NCBI GenBank assembly: GCA_031285945.1
Contig: JAITVF010000073.1
Coordinates: 1 to 5,010, forward strand
From: Oscillospiraceae bacterium
GTDB lineage: Bacteria; Bacillota; Clostridia; Oscillospirales; Ruminococcaceae
Length of the DNA: 5,010 nucleotides
Direction: 5' to 3'
The position numbers were made by a program, and so were the translations under genes. Positions 1 to 4,974 of the stretch are shown piece after piece (the first letter of the stretch is position 1; every line of letters starts with the position of its first letter). The notes below the pieces were generated by a model, which was not told where the DNA came from, searched no databases, and saw only the letters and a program-made list of their open reading frames with translations.

Positions 1-42
1 GTACTCGACTGCTCTTTTTCGATAATCCATACTGTATGCCAT
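1..42 (-). CDS. IS630-family transposase, N-terminal fragment (runs off window)
   Basis: Reading the minus strand from an ATG at 42-40 gives 14 codons, MAYSMDYRKRAVEY, open to the window edge. Many IS630-family (Tc1/mariner superfamily) transposases begin with this pattern, MAYSxDxRxRxxEY, which is the start of the N-terminal helix-turn-helix DNA-binding domain. The DDE catalytic domain would lie outside the window. I see no good Shine-Dalgarno site before the ATG, which is common in insertion sequences. The gene lies 36 bases downstream of the DUF4340 stop codon and on the same strand. The identification rests only on this short N-terminal signature, so it is probable rather than certain; whether the element is intact cannot be judged. 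Confidence 0.62.
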   Translation of the reverse strand, partial: MAYSMDYRKRAVEY

Positions 43-103
43 ATTTAGTATATCGACACTTTGTTTCAGATATTTAAATTAAATTGCTATATAGGACGGT
101 ACT
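1..103 (-). mobile_element. Probable left end of an IS630-like insertion sequence
   Basis: If the fragment at 1-42 is an IS630-type transposase, the element's terminal inverted repeat should lie a few tens of bases upstream of its ATG, that is, between about 43 and 105. This stretch is distinctly richer in A and T than the coding DNA beyond about 106. IS630 elements insert at TA dinucleotides, and a TA at 103-104 sits where the composition changes. The outer boundary is a guess: only one end is in the window, so the inverted repeat cannot be matched. Confidence 0.38.
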
Positions 104-1479
104 ATCGCGCCCTCCAAAATATTTTCAAGAGCCGTTTCCAGCTTTGAGGTGTATGATTTTGAGAGCAAAAACACTCTTCCCTCATCCACTTTTATATAGT
201 CGCGAAAGCCCTCCAGGCCTTTATAAACGCGCACGGTACGCTCCTCGCCCTTACTTAATATATAACGGGCCTCAAGCCACGGCTCGCGATTTTGCTGAAA
301 ATCCTCCGCCTCCTCCAAAAAAGAGGCCGCCGTCAGCGTCTCGTAAAAGCGTATAAAGTTGTCACGAGCCTCATCGCCAAGGGCCCCGCCGTTTAAGGCG
401 ACCGTGAGGTCTTTCTCCCCGCCGTAAAGTGAGGCGGAAAGTAAAAGCTCCCCGCACGAGACCCTGAGGGCCGAAAGCGCTTCAACCGGCGGCGCGCAGG
501 CGGTGTCGCTTATAAGCTCCCGCCAGCTCACGGCGAGCCAGTCAAGCTCCTGAGCCTCCGCCGTGTATAGTACGGGAACGCCCTCCCGGTAAAGAAATAC
601 ATGGCCGTCACGGTCGGGCTCTGTAGCCACAACGGTAAAATTGCCCGAGATACCGCTCTCAACCTCAACAGAGGCCCAAGGATTATCAAGGCCAAAATCT
701 ATCAGATCCTCATCAGTAATATCAATCCTTGCGATATTGCCCGAGCCCATAGAGAATACGCCGGATACGGCGGCAAATCCGCCGGTAGGGTCGAGCGGAT
801 GGGATACCGGCGCGGCTACCTCAAAATAGCCCTCTTGATCGGACGCAATAATCACGACCTCTTCATCCCTGCCGCCGCCCGAAAGGGTCATTCGCTCAAA
901 ATAAAGGGGCGTTCCGGCCGGGGGCGTAAGGGTGTGACTTAAGTAATCGTATTCCGAAAGGAGATAATTGTCCAGCGCATATACCGGAACCAGAAGGATC
1001 TCCGAGCTATCCTCCCTTCGCAGGTAGCGCCCTGTGCCGTCGGGTGCGATATCGCCGATAATCAGGGTGACCGATTCGTTTGATTCCGAAGAGATGCTCA
1101 CCCTGGCAATAGGCGGCTCGAGGCCATAGGGGGAGTAGTCTTGGGCTTCTGCGACTACGGCTTTGATATATGGAAGCTTAACCGCTGCCTGTAAAACGGC
1201 GGCGCATTTGGCGTAATCAACGGGCAGGCTCTCTCTACCCGAAAGTGTGCCGCTCACTTCGCCGTCTCTTGAAAGCTTTTCCAGCTCAAAGGGCTCTTTG
1301 CCCGCCTGCTCTATTACTATAGAGCCAACCGGCGCCGCAAGCTCAAATACCGTGGGCAGGTCGCCAAGCGCCTCGGGTAGGGGCTCTTCCTCGCGCCCGC
1401 CTTGCAGCAGAAAAATCAGGACAATAAGCCCGCACAGTATAGCAAAAAGCGCAAAAATCGCTATAACGGTTTTTTTCAC
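79..1479 (-). CDS. Membrane-anchored DUF4340 domain protein
   Basis: This 466-residue protein starts at a GTG (1477-1479) preceded six bases upstream by a strong GGGGAGG ribosome-binding site (1486-1492). It has a short basic N-terminus (MKKT) and one hydrophobic segment at about residues 4-26. There is no usable lipobox around Cys16, so it is probably held in the membrane by an uncleaved N-terminal anchor with the rest outside the cell. The exterior part matches the DUF4340 pattern: YGLEPP at 118-123, then IIGD at 140-143 and a strand ending in VPVYALD. The pattern recurs with FGLDNP at 262-267, and a third, weaker copy covers about 403-450. DUF4340 proteins are often encoded next to GldG-type ABC exporters, but no transporter gene is visible here. 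The gene follows the small secreted-protein gene by 34 bases, suggesting co-transcription. Its molecular function is unknown. The last few codons are AT-rich and may come from the adjoining insertion sequence. Confidence 0.88.
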   Translation of the reverse strand: MKKTVIAIFALFAILCGLIVLIFLLQGGREEEPLPEALGDLPTVFELAAPVGSIVIEQAGKEPFELEKLSRDGEVSGTLSGRESLPVDYAKCAAVLQAAVKLPYIKAVVAEAQDYSPYGLEPPIARVSISSESNESVTLIIGDIAPDGTGRYLRREDSSEILLVPVYALDNYLLSEYDYLSHTLTPPAGTPLYFERMTLSGGGRDEEVVIIASDQEGYFEVAAPVSHPLDPTGGFAAVSGVFSMGSGNIARIDITDEDLIDFGLDNPWASVEVESGISGNFTVVATEPDRDGHVFLYREGVPVLYTAEAQELDWLAVSWRELISDTACAPPVEALSALRVSCGELLLSASLYGGEKDLTVALNGGALGDEARDNFIRFYETLTAASFLEEAEDFQQNREPWLEARYILSKGEERTVRVYKGLEGFRDYIKVDEGRVFLLSKSYTSKLETALENILEGAIVPSYIAI

Positions 1480-1485
1480 CTGCGG

Positions 1486-1492
1486 CCTCCCC
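1486..1492 (-). promoter_or_regulatory. Ribosome-binding site of the DUF4340 gene
   Basis: The minus strand reads GGGGAGG, six bases before the GTG at 1477-1479. It supports the non-ATG start, which also places the hydrophobic anchor directly after a short lysine-containing N-terminus. Confidence 0.8.
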
Positions 1493-1513
1493 GTTTTGTT
1501 ATGCTGATTGCCG

Positions 1514-1978
1514 TTACTCTTCCGGGAAGCCGCGGCTTACGATCTGCCAGCGGCCGTCGGCAAAGCGCCGGAACTCAAAGTCGTATTCTCTTATCTCGCG
1601 GCTGCCGTCCTCGTAAATGAATTCGAGCTCGGCCAGATATTTTACCGCGCCCGAATCCGGCGCGGCGGGCGGCTCGCTTTTTGAGGGCGGCCAGATCACC
1701 GCTACGGGGTAGCAGTCGTCGGACGAAAAATCAAAGGTATATCCTGCGGCTTTATCGGCGTGAAGGGCCCTCAGCAGGATATCGTCCTCCTCAAGAAAAC
1801 CCCTTACGTACTCGTGGATCAGGCCGGCGGGGGCAAGGGTCAGGGCAAGGCGGTCGCAGGCCGCTATGTGTTCTTTTTCCTCGCTGATATCGGCCCAGAC
1901 CGAGCCCGCGCCGGTAAGAACCAGCGCCATCATTAGAAAGAGGGCCAACAGCACAAGGCCTCTTGTGCGTATAAACAC
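1514..1978 (-). CDS. Small secreted protein of unknown function
   Basis: I do not recognise the family. The frame stays open upstream to an ATG at 2063-2065, but that start has no ribosome-binding site and would run translation through the hairpin at 2019-2050. The GTG at 1976-1978 is preceded ten bases upstream by AAGGAG (1989-1994) and puts a textbook signal peptide at the very N-terminus: FIRTR, a long hydrophobic core, then SVWA with likely cleavage after residue 29. The product is then 154 residues, about 125 when mature. The mature part has two cysteines (41 and 89), a proline-rich stretch near 96-110 (WPPSKSEPPAAP), and a C-terminal region of alternating strands (about 112-150) with EDGSREIREYDF and DGRWQIVSRG. 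That pattern would suit a small beta-rich or NTF2-like domain, but this is only a resemblance. Its gene lies just upstream of the DUF4340 gene, so the two products may act together at the cell surface. Confidence 0.78.
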   Translation of the reverse strand: MFIRTRGLVLLALFLMMALVLTGAGSVWADISEEKEHIAACDRLALTLAPAGLIHEYVRGFLEEDDILLRALHADKAAGYTFDFSSDDCYPVAVIWPPSKSEPPAAPDSGAVKYLAELEFIYEDGSREIREYDFEFRRFADGRWQIVSRGFPEE

Positions 1979-1988
1979 AGCGCTTTCA

Positions 1989-1994
1989 CTCCTT
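1989..1994 (-). promoter_or_regulatory. Ribosome-binding site fixing the start of the small secreted protein
   Basis: The minus strand has AAGGAG ten bases before the GTG at 1976-1978. The alternative ATG at 2063-2065 has nothing comparable, so this site decides in favour of the shorter, signal-peptide-first protein. Confidence 0.78.
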
Positions 1995-2018
1995 GCCTGA
2001 TTATAGCCTATCCTGCCG

Positions 2019-2050
2019 AAAACGGGAAGCGACAAGAACGTCGCTTCCCG
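2019..2050 (-). terminator. Hairpin terminator or attenuator after pnp
   Basis: Positions 2023-2033 and 2040-2050 form a perfect 11-bp inverted repeat (CGGGAAGCGAC on the minus strand) around a six-base loop. On the minus strand it is followed at once by TTTT (2022-2019) and then CGG. The stem is strong but the T-run is short, so termination may be partial, leaving some read-through from pnp into the two envelope genes. It lies 46 bases beyond the pnp stop codon and 44 bases before the next gene's start. Confidence 0.7.
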
Positions 2051-2096
2051 CGCGGTGCAGGGCATTGTTAACGGAAAGCCGGAATCAAGAATTGCT

Positions 2097-4205
2097 TTAC
2101 TGCTCCTTTTTCTTCTCCATGGCTATCAGGGCGTCCTTGCGCGAGAGGTTTATGCGGCCCTGGGAATCAATCTCGGTAACCTTTACAAGAATTTCGCTGC
2201 CCACCTCGACCACGTCCTCAACCTTTTCCACCCGGTTAACGTCGAGCCTTGAGATGTGAACGAGCCCCTCCTTGCCGGGGGCGATTTCAACAAAGGCGCC
2301 AAAGTTCATAAGCCTTGTTACCTTGCCGGCGTATATGGCGCCGACCTCGGGATCCTCGGCTATGGTCTTTACTATTGAGAGAGCGCGGCGGGCGCTGTCG
2401 ATATCGGCGCCCAGGATATAAACCCTGCCGTCGTCCTCAATATCGATCTTAACGTCGCATTCGGCGCAGATTTTCTGAATCACCTTTCCGCCCGAGCCGA
2501 TAACCTCGCGGATCTTGTCGGGGTGAATGGTGATGGTAAGCATCTTAGGCGCGTATTTCGAGAGCTCCTCCCTATGAGTCGGAATAGCCCTGAGCATAAT
2601 TTCATCTAGAATATAAAGCCTTGCCTTGCGGCATTTCTCCAGCGCGTTTTCGATAATATCAAAGGTGAGCCCGTCGATTTTGAGATCCATCTGTATGGCG
2701 GTTATGCCGTTGTGCGTGCCGCCCACCTTAAAGTCCATATCGCCGTGAAAATCCTCTACGCCCTGAATATCCACCATGGTATCCCAACGGTCGCCGTCGG
2801 TTATGAGGCCGCAGGAGATACCGGCTACGGGAGCCTTAAGGGGAACGCCCGCGTCCATAAGGGCCAGGGTGGAGCCGCAGATCGAGCCCTGGGAGGTGGA
2901 GCCGTTGGAGGAAAGCACCTCAGAAACGGCGCGGATGGCGTAGGGGAACTCAACCGCCGAGGGGAGCACGGGCTCAAGCGCCTTTGAGGCTAGCGCCCCG
3001 TGGCCTATTTCCCGGCGGCCGGGGCCCCTGGAGGGCCTTGTTTCGCCCACCGAGTAGGAGGGGAAGTTGTACTGGTGCATATAGCGGCGCTGCTCCTCAG
3101 AGTCGATGCCGTCTATCTTCTGGCTGTCGCTCATGGGGCCAAGGGTTACTATGGTGAGAACCTGGGTTTGCCCTCTGGTAAACATGCCCGAGCCGTGAAC
3201 CCTGGGAATAAGCCCCACCTCGGCCGAAAGGGGCCTGATATCGTCCATCCCGCGGCCGTCCACCCGCTTGCCCTCAAGTAGCCAGGAGCGAACCACATAC
3301 TTTTGCAGCTTGTAAAGGGCCTCGTCGATAAGGCCCGACTGGTCGGGATAGAGCCGGCTGAATTTTTCGTGAACCTCAAGAGTGACGGGCAGCATCCGGG
3401 CCTCGCGGATATTTTTGTCGTCTGTGTCGAGGGCGTGGCGAACCCGCTCGAGCGCGAAGTCCTTAATCCCCTCGTAAAGCTCGGCGGGAACCGTTATAGG
3501 CTCAAAGGGAATCTTTTCCTTGCCGATTTCCCTCTGCACGTTCTTGATAAAGTCGACAAGCTTAACGATTTCGTCGTGAGCGAGCTTAATTCCGTCGAGC
3601 ATGACCTTTTCGCTCACCTGGTTTGCGGCGGCCTCGATCATGCAGATTTTTTCGCCGTTGCCCACAACGGTAACCAGCATCTCGCTCTTTTCCCGCTCGG
3701 CTTCGTCGGGGTTAAGGATCAGCCCGCCGTCCAGGTAGCCCACGTTAACCCCGGCGATGGGGCCGTTCCACGGGATATTGGAAATCGCTATGGCAAAGCT
3801 CGTCCCCAGCATTCCCGCAAGCTCGGGCTGGAAATCCTGATTGACGGACAGAACCGTCATTACGACCGAAACGTCGTTGCGCATATCCTTGGGAAAAAGT
3901 GGGCGGATGGGGCGGTCTACCATGCGCGAGGCGAGAATGGCCTTATCACTGGGCCTCCCCTCCCTTTTAAGGAAGGAGCCGGGGATTTTGCCGGCGGCGT
4001 AGAGCTTCTCCTCAAAATCGACCGAGAGGGGAAAGAAGTCGATGCCGTCCCTGGGCTTGTCGCTCATGGTCACGTTGCACAGCACGGTGGTGTCGCCGTA
4101 GCGTACAAGGCAGGAGCCGTTGGAAAGGGCGCACATTCTGCCTACCTCAAAGGATACTGGCTTGCCGGCAAAGGTAGTTTCAAAAACGCGAAAATTAGCG
4201 GGCAC
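2097..4205 (-). CDS. pnp: Polynucleotide phosphorylase (polyribonucleotide nucleotidyltransferase)
   Basis: PNPase degrades RNA 3'-5' with phosphate, releasing nucleoside diphosphates, and works as a cytoplasmic trimer in mRNA decay. The frame is open to an ATG at 4256, but the best start is the GTG at 4203-4205, ten bases after GGAGG (4216-4220). This gives MPANFRVFETTFAG and 702 residues, the usual family length. Domains in order are: first RNase PH core (about 8-140, with GKIPGSFLKREGRPS at 72-86 and DRPIRPLFP at 97-105), the helical linker, the second RNase PH core (about 310-535), KH (VIGSGGKVIQKI at 568-579) and S1 (about 623-691, NFGAFVEI, GLVHIS). The catalytic core is intact: NGSTSQGS for phosphate binding (S436, T437, S438), and EDFHGDMDFK with D485, D491 and K493 corresponding to E. 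coli D486, D492 and K494. The C-terminal tail after S1 is short. The gene follows rpsO, as in many bacteria. Confidence 0.98.
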   Translation of the reverse strand: MPANFRVFETTFAGKPVSFEVGRMCALSNGSCLVRYGDTTVLCNVTMSDKPRDGIDFFPLSVDFEEKLYAAGKIPGSFLKREGRPSDKAILASRMVDRPIRPLFPKDMRNDVSVVMTVLSVNQDFQPELAGMLGTSFAIAISNIPWNGPIAGVNVGYLDGGLILNPDEAEREKSEMLVTVVGNGEKICMIEAAANQVSEKVMLDGIKLAHDEIVKLVDFIKNVQREIGKEKIPFEPITVPAELYEGIKDFALERVRHALDTDDKNIREARMLPVTLEVHEKFSRLYPDQSGLIDEALYKLQKYVVRSWLLEGKRVDGRGMDDIRPLSAEVGLIPRVHGSGMFTRGQTQVLTIVTLGPMSDSQKIDGIDSEEQRRYMHQYNFPSYSVGETRPSRGPGRREIGHGALASKALEPVLPSAVEFPYAIRAVSEVLSSNGSTSQGSICGSTLALMDAGVPLKAPVAGISCGLITDGDRWDTMVDIQGVEDFHGDMDFKVGGTHNGITAIQMDLKIDGLTFDIIENALEKCRKARLYILDEIMLRAIPTHREELSKYAPKMLTITIHPDKIREVIGSGGKVIQKICAECDVKIDIEDDGRVYILGADIDSARRALSIVKTIAEDPEVGAIYAGKVTRLMNFGAFVEIAPGKEGLVHISRLDVNRVEKVEDVVEVGSEILVKVTEIDSQGRINLSRKDALIAMEKKKEQ

Positions 4206-4215
4206 TGGTTCATTA

Positions 4216-4220
4216 CCTCC
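4216..4220 (-). promoter_or_regulatory. pnp ribosome-binding site
   Basis: GGAGG on the minus strand sits ten bases before the in-frame GTG (4203-4205). An ATG at 4211-4213 lies between them, only two bases after GGAGG and in a different frame, so it opens a 23-codon reading frame that overlaps the start of pnp. The in-frame GTG matches the family's N-terminus and is the better choice. Confidence 0.75.
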
Positions 4221-4248
4221 ATTTTGTCGCCGCCTTGCTCCCCTGCTC

Positions 4249-4303
4249 TTTAGCAATGAATCCGAAGGGCAAACGCCTTTCGCCCACCCGATTTACTGCT
4301 AAA
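4249..4303 (-). promoter_or_regulatory. Long stem-loop in the pnp 5' leader
   Basis: On the minus strand, 4303-4290 pairs with 4262-4249: 14 positions with only one A-C mismatch and one G-U pair, starting TTTAGCA/TGCTAAA. Inside it, after a short internal loop, 4285-4279 pairs with 4273-4267 (GGGC with GCCC, then G-U, A-U, A-U) around a five-base loop. The whole is one irregular 55-nt hairpin ending 28 bases before the pnp ribosome-binding site. In E. coli the pnp leader folds into a long hairpin that RNase III cuts, letting PNPase repress its own translation. A similar role here is an inference from position and shape only. Confidence 0.55.
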
Positions 4304-4325
4304 ATAACACGGGAAAAAGACAGGA

Positions 4326-4424
4326 TAGTTGATAGCTTACAGCCTGTAGTTTTTGGCCTTTAGCCCATAGCCGTCAGCTTACGTTTAATATCGCCAACGG
4401 CTATGGGCTATTAACTACAAGCTA
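4326..4424. repeat. Inverted repeat built from imperfect 7-base units (TAGCYNN)
   Basis: From 4326 to 4381 the plus strand divides without gaps into eight 7-base units of rough consensus TAGCYNN (for example tagctta at 4333 and tagccca at 4361). From 4424 back to 4390 the minus strand divides into five more units of the same kind. The arms face each other: 4361-4374 and 4397-4410 are a perfect 14-bp inverted repeat around a 22-base loop, and further pairing occurs between 4345-4351 and 4413-4419 and between 4333-4337 and 4420-4424. The unpaired bulges equal single units. There is no adjacent T-run, so it is not a typical terminator. The last three bases of the element are the rpsO stop codon, and the S15 sequence ends normally. 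It may be a spreading intergenic repeat or an RNA processing signal between rpsO and pnp. Confidence 0.8.
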
Positions 4425-4688
4425 CTTGCGCAGCCCAAGCTTTGCGATGATCGCGCGGTAGCGCTCAACGTCCTTCTTCTGAAGATAATTGAGCAGGCCT
4501 CTGCGCTGACCTATCATCATAAAGAGGCCGCGGCGGCTGTGGTGGTCCTTCTTGTGGATTTTAAGATGCTCGGTCAGGTCGCTGATACGCCTTGAAAGTA
4601 TGGCGATCTGAACCTCGGGGGAGCCGGTATCGGTTTCGTGCAGGCGGTTGCTTTCGATCACTTCGTTTTTCCGGTCTTTGAGCAGCAT
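4422..4688 (-). CDS. rpsO: Small ribosomal subunit protein S15
   Basis: S15 binds helices 20-22 of 16S rRNA, is a primary binder in assembly of the 30S platform, and helps form an intersubunit bridge. The 88-residue protein is of normal family length and carries the hallmark motifs: [12 protein letters not shown] at 20-31, [22 protein letters not shown] at 34-55 (quoted only as landmarks: HL at 41-42, H45, D48, SRR at 51-53), and RRGLLNYL at 62-69. It ends in the usual LGLRK. The ATG start (4686-4688) is preceded by GAGGTGAT (4694-4701) at suitable distance. The gene has its own strong promoter about 100 bases upstream and a leader that can fold. Its TAG stop is the first triplet of the heptad repeat element in the spacer to pnp, which lies 216 bases downstream and is probably in the same operon. 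Confidence 0.98.
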   Translation of the reverse strand: MLLKDRKNEVIESNRLHETDTGSPEVQIAILSRRISDLTEHLKIHKKDHHSRRGLFMMIGQRRGLLNYLQKKDVERYRAIIAKLGLRK

Positions 4689-4783
4689 TGGCTATCACCT
4701 CGTAAAATATTCCGTCAAACCGTGTAAAGGGCGGTGACGCGCGGCCGAGGGCCGTCTTATCCCCAAACTCGGAATGCGGTAAC
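4689..4783 (-). promoter_or_regulatory. rpsO 5' leader with hairpin, candidate S15 autoregulatory site
   Basis: Given the promoter at 4790-4818, the transcript should start near 4783, giving a leader of about 95 nt. On the minus strand CGTCA (4739-4735) and CCG (4734-4732) pair with CGG (4722-4720) and TGACG (4717-4713). This makes an eight-bp stem with a two-T bulge and a nine-base loop, ending 11 bases before the ribosome-binding site. A second, weaker stem (CCGAG at 4772-4768 with CTCGG at 4749-4745) could form upstream of it. S15 represses its own mRNA in several bacteria through unrelated leader folds, so this is a reasonable place for such control. I cannot match it to a known S15-binding motif. 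Confidence 0.45.
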
Positions 4784-4789
4784 CAATAG

Positions 4790-4818
4790 AGTATAACAAA
4801 TAAGCGCGCCATTGTAAA
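4790..4818 (-). promoter_or_regulatory. Housekeeping sigma promoter for rpsO (-pnp)
   Basis: The minus strand carries TTTACA (4818-4813), a 17-base spacer, and TATACT (4795-4790). A TG lies one base before the -10 box, giving an extended -10. Each hexamer is one base from consensus and the spacing is optimal. Transcription should begin near 4783 and run into rpsO. Confidence 0.85.
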
Positions 4819-4925
4819 GGAATTTCCCAATTTCTGAAACTACGCTTTATACCGCGGGCGCTTTGTTTTATAAGCTGTGTTCATAGACTCAACTTATTAT
4901 ACTAAAATGCTTTTATAATATTACT
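4819..4925. other. AT-rich noncoding stretch upstream of the rpsO promoter
   Basis: No open frame of any length and no RNA gene are visible between the hairpin at 4926-4962 and the -35 box at 4813-4818. It contains scattered TATAAT-like words (for example 4896-4901 on the minus strand) but none with a convincing -35 partner. It may serve as an AT-rich upstream region that helps the rpsO promoter. Confidence 0.5.
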
Positions 4926-4962
4926 CTATTGCGTCCCCCGCCTTTGCCGGGGGACGCAATAG
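4926..4962. terminator. Perfect 15-bp GC-rich hairpin, probable terminator of an upstream gene
   Basis: Positions 4926-4940 and 4948-4962 are exact inverted repeats (CTATTGCGTCCCCCG) around a seven-base loop. The inner part of the stem is almost all G-C pairs. Neither strand has a clean T-run directly after it: the minus strand continues AGTAATATTAT, while the plus strand has TTATTTTAAT after about eight bases. Its placement between a possible gene end and the rpsO promoter suggests that it insulates rpsO from upstream transcription. Other hairpin roles remain possible. Confidence 0.55.
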
Positions 4963-4974
4963 CAAAGAATTATT

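Noticed and set aside
47..52. TATACT before the transposase ATG as its promoter
   Set aside because: It ends only five bases from the ATG and has no -35 partner.
2000..2005. Exact TATAAT on the minus strand before the small secreted protein
   Set aside because: There is no -35 match at 16-18 bases, and transcription from it would start inside the ribosome-binding site at 1989-1994.
1979..2065. ATG at 2063-2065 as an earlier start for the small secreted protein
   Set aside because: It lacks a ribosome-binding site, would place 29 residues before the signal peptide, and would put the hairpin at 2019-2050 inside the coding region. The GTG at 1976-1978 has AAGGAG.
3303..4253. Long plus-strand open frame of 316 codons opposite pnp
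   Set aside because: It is antisense to strongly conserved PNPase sequence and reflects the codon bias of that gene; no recognisable domain or ribosome-binding site supports it.
4326..4424. CRISPR array or rho-independent terminator in the rpsO-pnp spacer
   Set aside because: The units are seven bases long with no spacers, so it is not CRISPR; no T-run follows the hairpin on either strand, so it is not a typical intrinsic terminator.
4561..4830. Minus-strand open frame of 89 codons overlapping the start of rpsO
   Set aside because: It runs through the rpsO promoter and leader and overlaps rpsO in another frame; there is no ribosome-binding site and its product has no family-like motifs.
4896..4901. 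TATAAT on the minus strand as a second rpsO promoter
   Set aside because: The bases at the -35 position (GTAATA or AGTAAT) do not resemble TTGACA; the promoter at 4790-4818 is much better.
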